NCBI RefSeq assembly: GCF_024763615.1 | Contig: NC_077223.1 | Span: 93,372,627 to 93,436,626 of the forward strand | Direction of reading: 5' to 3' | Source of the DNA: Phlebotomus papatasi | Lineage: Eukaryota; Arthropoda; Insecta; Diptera; Psychodidae | DNA length: 64,000 nt | In this document: positions 22,101-37,100 of the stretch, piece by piece | Position numbering within the stretch: position 1 is the first letter of the stretch | Layout: each line of letters begins with the position of its first letter | Program-made: the position numbers and the translations under genes | The notes under the pieces: generated by a model | Seen by the model: the letters and a program-made list of their open reading frames with translations, nothing else | The model's database searches: none | Told to the model about the DNA's origin: nothing

Positions 22101-25100
22101 TCTTAATAATTCTGAAAGTCGAACTTAGTTCTTTGATCCCATGTACAAATTTTCCTGAAATCATTTTCAAATTATTTATACACTTGAGAGAATTCCGAAA
22201 AAGTTAAAATAACATTCCGGAAATGTTTTTTTCCCCTGCAATATTGATCCAAAATCGGTGTAAATATTACCCTTTTTAGGTGTATTGGGGGTTAAAGTTA
22301 CCCTTTTTCATGTTGATTTTACCCTTAAAAAGGTGTAAAATTAACATTAAAAAATGTTGATATATTTTTACACCTAAAAAGTGTTAAAGTTATGAGGAAA
22401 AAAGTTAATCGCACCCTCTTTTTTTTCTCAGTGTAGAATCACATTGGAATTCCATGGAATAAACAGAATATGGACACAAATTTTCGATTTTGAGTAACCC
22501 CTTGTAATTTATTTACGTGGGATGGCAAAATTAAATTTCTTCAGGAATCTCAAAGTGGAACTTTGCCTTTTGTTCAAATTCTCCTGAAATAGTTTTCAAA
22601 TTATTTATAGATCAATTTCACTTACTCAAAGCTTTCAATTGAAGTTATCTCTTTGTTTCCTGAAAATCCACTCAATGGAAGTCAATCAAGTGCAAATTTT
22701 TGAGTAATATAGCTAAAATGGTATAACTGAAAAGCAAGCATAAAGCTCTATTTTGTGAGTTAATTAATCCCCACACCTTGCTGTGAATCCCTCATAGTTC
22801 TGCCCGTTGCTTTGTTTACTGGGACTCTCGTCTGTTTTCGTTGTGGTGCTCGTTGAACTTTTGAAGGTGCTGAAGGGCACCAAACCCGATCTGCCCAATG
22901 TCTTCTCATGCAGATCCTTCACACACGCCTCCAAATTGCTGTTCTGCGTGCTTGAAGCTGTGGATGCAAAGGCACTCGTTTCCCGTGCAATAAGTGGACT
23001 ATGCGGAGCTACTGGGGAATTAGAATCGGATCCTGTGCCATGGTAGGGCCTTGGAATAGCATTTCCCGTGAGGAAGGTTGATCTCGGTGGCGGTGGTGCT
23101 GCCGCCTGTTGGTACGTAGTCGAAGTGGAGGTGTTGTGAAAACTCGGCGATGGTGGAGTGGCATTGAGAGCTGATCGGGTGAATGTTGAATTCTGACCAT
23201 AAGCAGATGATGAGGAATATTGATCTGGCGGTGGTGTATTGTATCCATACTGTTGTTGCTTCTGCTGATAGTGATAGGTACTTGTGGCATTGCCTGTATC
23301 CGTATCACTATCATCTGTATATCCTGCAGCTTGCCTCTGACGGTATTTAGCCTGACGAATGGCCACTAAGCGATTTCTCGCCTCTTCCAATTGCCTCTCC
23401 ATCTTCAGGACCTCCGATCGTGCATTGATCTCCTGTGCCATTCCATCAACCATGCTCGTATTGATCTTCAGAATATGTTCCTCTTCCATATCAATGGCCT
23501 GCTGTGCTGCCCTCACGAGATTATCCGTGGACTTTATCACGGCATTTCCAGCCGCCTGAAGTCGCCGTCCGGACTCAGAATTGGGATCGGATTTCACCTT
23601 GCACGCAATCAACAGCTGAGCCGTTGATGCAGCCACTTGGCGTGCTGCTGAAATGAGCGTCTCTTCCGTTCCAACACCCAAAACTAGATTCTGAGCCGCT
23701 TCAACGAGACTATGAGTGGCTGCAGCCACGAGACGTGCTGCTGAAATCAATCCTTCAGACCACTGACCATCGTCTGAAGATGTCAATGGACGACGAGCCA
23801 CTTTGCCCTGCTCAATCAATTCCTTCTGAGCAGCATTTGCTGCACGAACGAGGGCCGATGACGCTGCCATTATTCCCTTGGCAGCTTCGAGGATCATCTC
23901 GTCGAACTTTAAGTTCTCATCCGTCATCTAAAGGCAAAATTTCACCATTGTAATTGGAAACAATTTATATTCTACTAAAAGTGAGATTTTTTGCAAATTA
24001 TATGAATTAAATTTAATCACAGCCAATAATAAAAGAAATTTCACATTATTCGAAGGCATGAACGTTCGAAGGGGGAGTACTTTCTTAATTAAAAATGTGT
24101 AAGATTGATTTAAGAAGTTTAGAGAACCAATTCTAGAGTCCTTATCGGTTCAGTTTGAATACAGATCACTTAATTTGAGATATTGAAAAATTGAGATATT
24201 GAAATTATATTTAGGAATTTTTTTTTAATTTTACTCGAAGTCAAAGAGAGAGTAGTGCATTATATCCACCTTTTTTTAACTTGTTATCGTTCTGGAACTT
24301 AAACGGTAAGAGATATTAATTCTTGGTCTTTTGTAACCCCCAATAAAAAAAAACTAATCAGGATCATGTTCTTTGGTATTTCACAAAACTGACCCTTACA
24401 ATTTCCTTCATTTTTGAATATCTTTTAGAGGTAGCCTAAGCAGACATTTCGTCCATAGACCCCTATAACCGGAAGCTTCGCAATCTTGAATAATACAAAG
24501 TCAAAGATCTCACTCTGGAATGCTAATTTATCAAAAAAAAACTATTATTTCACTGAAGACTATAAGTCGATATGTCTTATCGTTTGGCTTCTAAGTTGAT
24601 AAAAAATCCACAGAAAAACGCAATCAATTTCCGGTACTTTACCGTATATTATTATTACGACAGAATCACATTGACAGTAAAATGCTCACCATATTTCATT
24701 GCAATTCTTACGAAAATTCTCGATTACCGTATTACCTTATCTCATACTCGGTGGCACTAGGTGAAAATAATATAAGAAAATTGAAGAAATAAAACGAAAA
24801 TGCTATAAACGGTGAGCAAAAAAAAACTGTATGATTAATTTCTCTTACAGTTTTTTTTGCTCACCGTTTATCGAATTTTCGTTTTACTTCCTCAATTTTT
24901 TTAAATATTATTTTCACCTAGTGCCACCAAGTATGAGATAAGGTAATACGGTAATGGAAAATTTGCGTAAGAATTGCAATAAAAATGCGTAAATTAACAA
25001 AATACGGTGAGGCTACAGCGAGCATTTTATTGTCAATGTGATTCTGTCCTTAATCGTGTCGAGACCTAAAATTAAGTTTGTTTGTTTAAGTTAAGTTTGT

Positions 25101-28100
25101 CAATCAATCACCGGTACTTTACCGATTCATTACCGGGCAAGTACCGGTAATTGATTGATAAATGGAAATATTGTTCGTGGTGGATTCTAAACGACCTAGA
25201 AGTCAAACGGTAAAAGATACCTCCTTATAGTCTTCGGTGAAGTAGGGAAAAGCGCGGTGTTTTCGGACACTTCAAGTTTCGAACTTTTTGGCAACATGTT
25301 TTTAATGAATTTATTCCACTGTTAATATTATAATTTAATAGCTAGACCAATGCTTTAAATTTCCGTAAAAGAGCCATGGGTTATGCCCTATAGACACACA
25401 CTTACGAAACACGGCTTTACATAATCAGATTACATTTCCATCAGTTTCTAACTAATTCGTCTCTTGGCTTAAAACGAGAAACGGTTCTTTTTTAATGTCA
25501 AAGGATATTTTTCGAAGAGCTCTTTTTATTTTTATTTTTAATAAAAATAATTTGTATTTTAGACAGGAATCCGAAAAGATTGATAAACTTTCAAATGCTT
25601 GACGTTCTATTACATCTTTTCTCATATTTATATAGGTCAACATTATGGATGGCAAAATAGGAGTTAATAAATTTTTGTATTTTTAATTTTTATTGTTTCA
25701 ATTGTCATAAAATCCTTAATAAATCAAAAAACAAAAAAAATTGGATGTTGAATCATCGCGTGGGGTCACGAAAAGCGTAAAGTCTATATCTCTAGCGTTT
25801 AGCCATTTGGTATATAAATCCCTGAACCCCTATGAACCCTTGAATCGGTTAGAACAGGAATAAATTCGTTAAATCCGTTAATCATAAAACTTTCATTTCT
25901 AAAGAAAAATTTAAAGTTGTTTAATCTGAAATTCTTCATCAAAGGAGTGGCAAAGCGTCCTAGACTTTGCGAAGTGCCCGAACTCGTGACTTTGATGCTA
26001 TACCTCAAAAGTACTTTCGAATCATTTACTGTTTACCGCTACTCAACCGATTTAAGTCGATTCACAAATCACTCAAAAGTATCCTTCAAAATAGTTTTAA
26101 GAGTAATGGAATTGACTTTCTGACGAAAACGACTTATTGGTTCCTAAGCGGTTCATTACCGGTTCAGAACCGATTCATGAATGACTTAAAACATTTCGCA
26201 AAATACACATTTGAAGCAATATAATTGAATTTCGAATAAAAATTAGTTATCAGTCTTATCAGTTATGAACTGGGTCATTACCGGTTTTTTTTGAAAATAC
26301 TCATGTTTTTTCTATAATGATTTTTCTAATATAATGCAGACATTGGCCTAACTTCTGATATTGGGATTAATTTAGAAAATATTCTTAGGTCCGTCAATAG
26401 AAGGTTTCTTTTTTATTTTTTGTTACTTATGTGAAAACCGTTCATATATTTCTTTTTAATATTCAAAATATCAAGCAATGCATCCCTTTCACCCATTTTA
26501 CTCTAAAAACTAATACAAATCTATCTAAGATTGTTAGTAAAACGATTTACTAAAATTTATTCAACATTTTTTAATTTTGCAACCCAATTTAATCAATGTT
26601 TTCTATATTTTTCATCTATCCAACTAATCCTGCCCTCATGCCCTTTGGGAATATTTTATAAAATCTTATAAATTATTATGAAAAAAAATTTAGAAATTTC
26701 AAAATATTGCAATTATTACCACTTCATGGAGACACACAAAGAAATGTTGAGAAGAAAAAGAGACCAAAGAATGTCCACAGTAATAATATGTTTGATTCCT
26801 GGGTGATAATCAAATAGTAACAACCAAGAATATCAAACATATCTCACTGTAAGCATCACCACCACCAAGTGAATAAGAGAGTTACTGGTTCATAATGTAC
26901 AAATATATATCTACAGAAAAGGAATGAGAGATCTACAAGAAAAAAAACTATCACTCACCTTGATGTCAGAATTGCGTCTTGGTCGAAGACTGGCCAACTT
27001 CTTGGCAGCAGCATCAATTGATGCAGCAGCTCCGAGGAGTTCATTCTCTGCAATAACTGTTGGATCTTCAGGATCAACCCAGTCAGAACCTTTAAGTAAC
27101 TGAGCTACAGCCACCAAATCTGTCACACATTTGGCCACACGACGCGACAGATGCATTCTTTCATCTGCCGATGCTCCCTTGAGGACACCCTCCAGCAAGT
27201 CTCGATAGGCCACAGCCACTGCTGCCCCAGCATCGAGAGTTCTCTGGCGCAATTCAGCCGTATCGGCACATTGCCATGCCACAGAACGGCATACACTCAG
27301 CATATCGCTGATGGCACGACGCCCAAGATTGGCAGCTGCCACAATGTCCGTTTGAAGGTTTGAGGCACCCGCAGCCACGGCTTTTGCTGTGGCCAACGTC
27401 ACGTTCTTCGTCACACGTATGAGATCTTCTGGAGTGGGCGGAGGACTTCCAGGAGCTGGTGGAGCTTGAATGCCCCGAATCTCTTGTGTTATGGCCTCAA
27501 CTGTGGCCTCCATGGCACGTGTACCACGAGTATGCTCATCCTCTACGGCCTTTACTGTCTTCAACAGTGTCGACACATTCAACACCATCACCTGTCACCA
27601 CAAAAAGGTCGATATTGCATATTACTTTTCCATCCTGACAACTTTCCCCACCCCAGGCATAAATTACTGCATTTTCATTAAGAAATTTAATTAAAACAAA
27701 AATTAAATTACCTTGTAAAAAAAAGGCGAAAAACACAATTTGAAATTTCGGTGTAGTAAAAAAGTATTGAACAATTTTTTTCATAATTTTTCCTTCACAA
27801 TTTAATCCTGTAAAATATTTTATACCCTTAGATTTCTCTGATTGGGTAGAGCTTTGAATGTTTTGAAAGTTTTCACATTCTAACCAATCAGAGAACGCGA
27901 CGGAATGAAAATATTCTATATGGAATTAAATATTTGTCTATATTTTTAAATAAAATAATTGAATAAACGCTTAATACTTCAAAAACTATCCTCAATGATA
28001 GACAATGAATATTTATTTTTAGGTTGCTCGGATGAAATGAACTTAAACTTTAGTAACCTGGGACAAAATGTGACAAGTGGAAAATTTAAAATTCTATATT

Positions 28101-31100
28101 TTCCCAAGATCAAAGGGACTTAAAGATTTTACTTAGTTTTGATGAACCTCTTTAAAAAATAAAAAAAATAACAAGGAATAATGGCCTCTACACACTAGTG
28201 AGATTTATGTCCATATTTGACAGTTTTTCCTCTACAAGCGTAGGGAATTTGCTTTAATATGGGCATACGTTTCTATAGTGTATAGAGGACATAAGTGAAA
28301 TCAAAAATAATTGAAATTTGGAAACATTTTTAAATATTTTCCTTAAGGTTTCATACACACTGAAAGCAATTTTCGTCAAAAATTTACTATTTGATAGAAT
28401 ATTGACATTTTCTAATGGCCTCTACACTGAGAGAAATCCGAAAAAGGTAAAATAACATTCCGGAAATGTTAATTTTGCCCTGCAGTATTGATCCTAAATC
28501 GGTGTAAATATTACTCTTTTTAGATGTATTAGTGGTTAAAGGTACCCTTTTTCATGTTAATTTTACCCCTAATAAGGTGTAAAATTAACATTAAAAAATG
28601 TTGATATATTTTTACACCTAAAAAGTGTTAAAGTTATGAGGAAAAAAAGCTAATCGCACCCCCTTTTTTCTCAGTGTACGCCAAGTAACAACATTGACGA
28701 AAAAATGAAGTTGACGGATTTTTTGACATCTCCATTTACTTGGTCAATCAAGACAATAGAATTGGCCATAACCACAGAGGAGAGTTTCTTTAAAGCCATT
28801 TTGACTTCCACCAGGAACAACATCTCAAGAAAAATACTCTTCTTAAGCATTTTTGTAAAATTTCCTACGAAACTTCTCTAAAAACTCTCCCAAGGAACTG
28901 TGTATGTGGCAAGTTTGAACCTACACAGTGCCGACGACTTTCTTCAAAAAAGCAATTTTGACGAAAATTGCTCCAAATGTGTAGAGACCTTTAAAAGGAA
29001 CATTTTTGACAAATTTAAGCAGTGTTAAAAATGCTTGATGTAAATTAATTTTTTTAAAACAGTTTTTGATGAAATCTGTTCCATTGTGTAGATGTAGAGA
29101 TATTTACAGTAAAGGCCTCTACACATTGGGAGCAATTTTTGTCAAAAATTGCATTTTTGACAGAATTTTGACGTTTCTGCCTACAGCACTGCAGCCAATT
29201 TCCTTCAAGAAAGCAATTTTTGACGAAAATTGTGCTCAATGTGTAGACACCTTAATACAGGGTATTTTCTTCAAAAAATCAATTTTTGATGAAAGATGTA
29301 AAGGTATCTATACATTGGAAGAAATTATCCGCGCGTTGTGGAAGTAAACGTCAAAATTTAATTAAAAACGCAATTTTTGATAGAAAATTGTTCCCAACAT
29401 GTAGAGGATTTAAGCGCACGGATTTTTTTTACGAAATAACAATTTTTTTTACGAATTTGTTTCAAAACCTTGAACCCTAAAATTTGTGCATTATGGTATC
29501 TACATACTAGTAGAAATTTCTTTAAAAAATGCCTTTCTAAAGAGAATTTCCCCTATCCTTGTAGGCAGAAACGTCAGAATTTTTTAAAAAATTCAATTTT
29601 TGACGAAAATTGCTTTATTGAAGGAAATCGTATCCATTGTATGCATTCTGTCAAAAATGCAACGTTCGTCAAAATTTTTTTTACTGAATTTTGACATATT
29701 CTCGTGGCGTCTTTAAAAATTGCATTTTTAAAGAAAATTTCCCCTATCCTTGTAGGCAGAAATGTCAGATTTTTTTTTAAAAAAAAGGCCATTTTTGACG
29801 AAAATTTCTACTAGTTTGTCAGTAATACATATGATTTCCTTCAAAAAAGTATTTTTTGAGGAAATATGGAAATTCTATCAAAAAAAAACAATTTTTAACG
29901 AAAATTGCTTTTAATGTGGTAGACTGTCTTGATCAGGATTTCGAAATTAATTTTGATTTGCTGAACAATAATCTGTTGTTGTATGTTTTATAATTTCTCG
30001 AAGAATTAATCAAAAATAAGAACACTTCTTGCAAAATATCAGAACTACAATCAATGGCAAAAAATTTGCATTGAAAGGGTTTTACTCGACATATTTTGTC
30101 TCCAGATCGCATTTTGTGCCTATCAAAATATGCATTATATACTGGATTATTTATCTCATTTATAAGAGCCCGTATAGAACTAATCAAAATGTCACAAGTT
30201 ACCCCATCCTTGCAAATTTTTGCCACAGTATTGCTGATAACTTCCACAGAATTAACTTTTTAAAAATGGTTCGAACGGTTCGAACAGTACATTTCCCTTT
30301 GAAACGGAGCAATTTGGTACACTTTCCAATTAAGAACATTTGATATTTCTTCACTGTTTCTGATGGACAAAGAGAAAAAGAAGACCACAAAATAGCTTTT
30401 CTTCGAGGTTTATTTATTTATACATCTAAAACAGTGCACTGAGAAAAAAAAACGGGGGTGCGATTAACTTTCATTCCTCATAACTTTAACTTTTTAGGTG
30501 TAAAAATGTATCAACATTTTTTAATGTTAATTTTACACCCTTTTAAGGGTAAAATTAACATGAAAAGGGGTCACTTTAACCCCTAATACACCTAAAGAGC
30601 ATAATCTTTACACCGATTTCGGATCAATACTGCAGGGTAAAATTAACATTTCCGGAATGTTATTTTAACTTTTTCGGATTTCTCTCAGTGTGAGGAAATT
30701 TTCAAAATTCCAAATTGAAAAACGTCCCAAATTTCCATGTTTTACCCTAAGACTGTCCTTATTAAAATTTTCTCAGGTCTTCTATAATATCGGTTTGTCA
30801 CATTTTTCCCAAGGTCTTCGATTGTCACTATCAATCCCAAGATGTTTAAAATTCATTGTAAAATTAGAAGGTATTCTCCAAGTATCTCTGAATTTTTATT
30901 AATAATTTTCCTTTTATTATTTTACGAATTCTTTAATATTTTGTAAATAATATCAATATAATTTCGATTGTTCTTTTTTTGATAAGATTACAATACTGAG
31001 ATTAGTAAATTAAACAAAAATTAGTTGTTTTTCTTGATAAGAAAAAAAAACGAACACAAGATAAATATCTCTTATGGCACATCGTTAGTAGACTTTTATA

Positions 31101-34100
31101 TAAAAATATTTTTCCTTGTATATATAGGAAATTCTTAATAAAAATATCATTGCTGCATCAATCATGCTGTCTGATACGTGATGCTCCTTGCACTTCTCCC
31201 ATCTTCATCTTGCAGAATCCGGAGTGTTCTTATTCTTAGCTCTCCAATCCGCTTTTCTTGTTCTAAACTAACTTACTATTTGATGAATTTTCTTTTTTTT
31301 TTCAATAGAACAGCACAATTAAAAAAAAATGATTAAAATACTTCTCGACAACACAAAGGATTTTCACATAAAAATTAAAAAAAAATCAGAATTTTCGTTT
31401 ACAGAGCTAAGTCAGACAACTGGTCGGACATTCCATTTGTGATATCTGTGTCGACAATTTTTGCAGACACCTCAAACAGGTTTTTAAGTACCTGGCGAGA
31501 GAGTGGTGGAAAAGACAAATAGGATAAAATTCTCATTGATAAAATTAAAAAAAAAAAATAGCAAAAGCATAATTTAAAGTAAATAAATTTGAAAAGAAAT
31601 ACAATAAACAGTTTAGCAAAAACAAAGGGATGCAAAATACCGTTCTCCAACATTATTTTTTGTAAATAAATAATAATTGTTTTTTACCATAAATTAGATT
31701 AATTATGATTGTTTTGTAAAAAAAAAATATTGCAGAACAAGAAATAGCGGTAGAAGATTCGAGATTCTTGTGCGGCTTTTACGTGCAGACACCAACAAGA
31801 TGCAGAATGATATTTTTTTTCTAAAATTCTTTCTTTTTTTTAGACACTTCCTCTTCTACAATATAAAATAGAATAATAAATTATTTTCATATAACTATTA
31901 TTGTTATTCCAAATTTGATTAGTTTTCTTTCTGTTAATGTTCTAATATCTAGTTTATACTATTAGTAAAATTTTGGATATCTATTTTTTTTATTATTTTA
32001 TAAAATTTGTTCTTCAACAACAAAAAAAACCTAAAAATTTTGAAAAAGTTTAAGCATTTTTAAATATTATTTATTATACATGAAATAGCTCTATAAAGCG
32101 AAATATATTCACCAATTTTTTACGGAAATCGTTAAAAATATTTTCTAATCACATTATAAAAATTGCTATTAGTAATGTAATGAGTGAACAATGAATGTTT
32201 CACCACACAAATAAATAAATATTAGAAATACTATCAAATAGGGAAAAAACACCCAGAAGCCTTTAAACAATTTTCCGCATCATTGGGACATTTCCAGATC
32301 TTGCAACGTCAATTTTGTGCTCTTAATATTTATGTTAGTTTGAGGTTAAACGAAAAGAAGAACTATATTCTTTTGTTCACCAATTAATAGATTCCCAAAA
32401 GAAAAAGATTATGAGGATAAAAAAAACATGTACTTACTCTTGCACTCTCCTTCATATCATTCATCGCTGGATCGTGAATTGATTTGCCAGATGCCAATTT
32501 TGTTGCATTAATCAATTCACCAAGAGCTGCAGCAACATCTTTTACTGCATTCATCACCATCACTTGGGAATCTGGCTGACCAGATCCCAAGCTACTGGCA
32601 CCTCTCTTAACTGCTTCTGCCAATTGCACTGAAATGGACAAGTATAATTGCTTAATCCTAAAACAGGAAGCCTTCACAGTTCGGTCTTTAAGTCACAATC
32701 TTTGTTTTTACATAATCAAATTTTTTTATCCAGCTAGAAAGTAGATTAGATTTTTATCATAATAGAGCACTTCTAACTCAAAATTCTCCAGAAAATAACT
32801 TACAAAAACGCATTTCAGAAGGTTCCTTTTTAAACGATCTTTTAACTTTGCTTAACTCTTTCGCGTCTTTAGGGTAATGTCATGACTCGGGGAAAAAAGT
32901 TTTTTTTGGGTATTTACATTAATTGAAATTTATCTGTTCGTGCACGACATCATAATAGAAGGATGTAAGATTCTTGGCTCATTTTCTCAAGACTCCAGTT
33001 AGATTTCAATTAATGTAAATAGCCAAAAAGAAACTTTTTTCCCCGGGTCATATATGACCCTAAAGACGCGAAAGAGTTAAAGGAAGGATTTTAGGCTTAG
33101 CATAGACTCTGGCTTCAAACACTTTTCCCATATTCCTTTAATGAATCAGTCCTATCTATGACAAAATATTTTAATAAACAATCTTATGTCACATTTTCTG
33201 AAAAACTAGGCCACATTAATTAAAGGAATATGAGAAAAATATGAAGTGTTCGAAGCCAGAATGTGTGCGAAGCCTGAAAGCCTTCCTCTACATTTCTAGT
33301 ATCAATTTGATGAATATCCTTTATAATAATCTATAAAATCTCACAGTTATTTTATTCACTCATTTAGGGTAAAAAGTGGAAAGCGAGATAGTTTGGAAAG
33401 TGGGACCAAGCAGTGTGGAATGTGAGACACCTCCATAAAAACATGATAATAAATCAATTAAATATTTCAATTTTCGATAAAAATATTATTAAACCTAATT
33501 TTGTGATTATTTGAGAAGTTAAAAATGCAAAAATCGTTATAAAACAATCAAAGGGTGACTTGCAAGAAGAATTTAAAAAATGTATTGCATGCGTTATATT
33601 CATAACCTTGACAAGGTAGTTGTCATTTTCTCCGTTTCTTATGGAAGTTGCTAGGAAAATATCAAAGTGTTTTGTTTAATTTTTCGGCATAATTTGTGAA
33701 ATATTACATTTAAAAAGGATAGAAAAGTGATTTAATTTCGTGTTGCTTTCAAAACAAGTTTTATGAAATCTTGGGCAAAATGATTTTGTGAATGAATTTG
33801 GTGGTTTTGTGCCGTGAAATCATGTCAACAAGAAAGACAAAGATCCTTAAGTACCCGGAGAAATAGTTGCAACAGCAGTTAGCAGCTGATAAGGAGAAAA
33901 TCTCATGGAGAAAGGCTGCCAAGATTTTCAAATTCCGAGGACCACTTTTTCTGACAGAATCGGTAGTAAATATCGCAAAAACACCTGGAGAAAGACAAAG
34001 AGGAGTCTCTACAGAAAACCCAAAGCTAGTGAAAAAGGACCTGGGCGGATTGGGTATCCAAATGTGCAAAAAAATTGCATCCGCTTTAAAGCTATAATTG

Positions 34101-37100
34101 CTGGACCGCACGAGGCCTCTGTGAAATTTACAGAACCTCTTTTTGATTGGACGTCCAGGAAGTTTTTGGTAATTAGGATTCCTCAAATGTTACCCGGACA
34201 TAAAGCAGGGATTAGCATAAGTATCCAATGTGCAAGTATACGCAGAAAACCACCAACAATTGATTTCCTACATATTTCGAATAATATTTTGTCCTTAATA
34301 TCAATATGTCCATCTCTCCAAAAGTTTTTGTCCCACATTTCAAAATTTTGTCCATCTTTTCAAAATGTGTTGTTTTCTAATTTGATTGAATATTCTAATT
34401 AATTGGTTGAAATTTCTAATAGAAACTGTAAAGATTATGTTATAGTATTTCACAAGGAATTTCATGATACAAAATAAATGAAAATAATAAATATTTATTC
34501 GGCTTAAAAATGCATTTGAAACTGAACTTCTTAAGTGTCCACCTTTCCACAATTCACCCTAGTTATGGTTTTGTAAAGCACAACAAAAAATAGAATATTA
34601 GCGAAGCGAGTATTACTTTTTAGCGTCCACTGTCGTCTTAACGTCGTCTAGTGCACTACCAAACTCTATTGAAGCATCACTAAAAGGATGCTCTTCAAAA
34701 GCCTGGTGGTACTCCGACATCAAATCAGATATCTTAGAAGGCAAACCTTGACATCCTAGGAATGCACAACTATGACATCCTTTTTACTGCCTCCACAAAC
34801 CGCGCATAATTCTCCGGTTTGCAGAAGTTGCACTTCCCCTGAAAATTGAACAACTCTGGGCTAACAGCCGAAAAAAACGACATACATTTGCACTAAATTT
34901 ATTAGGAAACGTTAACAAAATTTTTATAGTTCTGAAAATACTAAAAGTATAACAGCAAAATCAAGATTTTGCTATTGGTGTAAAAGGACAATATAATCGT
35001 ATATATTTTTTAATTCTGGATTCTTTTTGATAATTTTATTGCATTTTTCAAAGATTGTGAGGTGCCATTATTGATATTTGTTCAGGGATGTATAATGGTG
35101 CTATTCCAATGAAAAATGAACATGTTTTTTTTTTTGCACTTTACTGTTCTCAAGTGCATCTGCATTATTGACTTTTCTTGGGGGCCAGGGAGATGTCTTC
35201 AAAGAAAGACAAAGACAAAGCCCCAGAAACCTGACATTTTCGAGTGAGTGCAAAAGATGAAGATGAAAAAGTATAATTGTAATTTAATTTTGTGTAATAA
35301 AATTGCTACTGTAGCCACTGAAGAAGGTGCGTAGGGCACCGAAAGCTTTGGGAAGAAGAGTTTTTTATTCTGGGCTGAAATTTCCCATCCGACGATCACC
35401 GGATTATTGTCAAAAATTATTACGTCGGTTCCTTACCATGTATATATTACCCCTTTTAGGTGTATTAGGGGTAAAATTAACCCTTTTTCATGTTAATTTT
35501 ACCCTTAAAAAGGTGTAAAATTAACATAAAAAAATGTTGATATATTTTTACACCTAAAAAATGTTAAAGTTATGACGAGAAAAAGTTAATCGCACCCGCG
35601 TTTTTTTCTCAGTGTACGAACTCCTAGCCGTGTTCCAAAAAAAACACTAAACAGTCGTGACACGAACCAATAAGTCGATTATGCAGAAGTACTTGGGAAA
35701 CCTAAAATATTAACCTAATTAACCTATTTAATATTAACCTAATATTAAAAATTTTGCATGACTTTCCGCGAAACGAGAAAAGAACAACAAAATGTATTTT
35801 CATCTCTGTCGTACTATTTTTCCCAAGTAACTGAAGAACTAAAGTTACTAAAAACCCATTCCCGATAGCAATTCGGATAAAAGTTGCCTAGGAATAAATC
35901 ATCTAAAATCACTCAATTCGCGTATGATGTATAATACCATGGTAAGGAATGGGTTAAAAAGGAAATTAATAGGTACTTACAAATGGTTGTAACAGCATTC
36001 TGAGCAGCTGATGCCAGTTGATCCTGAGATCCTGCTGCACCAGCTACAAGGACTTTGGTGTCTTCCACTAGAGCTTTAGCCGTCTTCAGGATATGCTCCC
36101 TGTGATCGGCAAATGTTCCATCGCCATCGCTATGCAAAGTGCCAGCTGTGGCAAACATAATTGTTGCATCGAGGTCCCCAATGATTCCGGACACTGTATT
36201 GGCAGCATTGATGCACGCCTGAGTGCCCCTTGAGCCAGCCTGAAGAGCTGCCAGGACCTGAGACACCTTCTCAGTCACATCGCGAGCTCCACGTGATACC
36301 TCTGCCAGGGCATTTGCATCATCGGGACGAATACCGGCTGTAGATTGAATGAGCAGAGAAATTGAGTGTCCAAGCTCTTGTACGGTATTCCTGATACGAA
36401 TAGAAATATCTGAGGATGTCGTTGTAGCTGATGCACCCATTGAATCCTGGGCCAATTGGGTGTAATGATGGGTGATGTCCACACAGAGTTGAGGCAATTT
36501 TGCCTGATCCAGTCCGGCTTTGGCATTAATTTCATTCGCCAGCCGAGCAATTTCCTTTGCACTCTGCACCATTCGCGTCTGATAGTCCACAAAATTGTCC
36601 ACTGAACTGACACCGAGGAGAGATTGACGTTTATCTGTGATTCTTGTGATAGATCGCGAAATTTGTTCCATCAATCCTGTAACTACACCATTTTCCGTTG
36701 ACAGTTTCTCGACGGTGTTATTGAGTTCAAGGAGAGCTTCACGTGTCGTCGTGACGCACTCATCTAGTTGATTGTGATAGTGCGTAGCTCTGGGATTACC
36801 ACCAGCTTCTTTGGCTGTCTCAACGAGCTCCGAAGCTGCCTCAATGACTGACTTTGTCTGATCCAGCAACGTTATTTGCTGACTGGAGTGAATAAGATGC
36901 GAACATGCTCCAATTGATCCATTTGTCAGTGGTACAGCATATCGAGATATTTGGGTTACTGCATGACCCAAACTCTCGGCATTTCTCTTAGCTGCCGCCC
37001 GGACAGAATCCAATTTTTCTGCCATCTCAGCTGCAGCATTGACCGTTTGATTTGTGAATCCTTGCAAATTATTCTCACGCTTCGGTGCCAATCCCTGAAT

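Noticed and set aside
33761..34186. 141-codon minus-strand frame
   Set aside because: Antisense to the pogo-like DNA-binding fossil.
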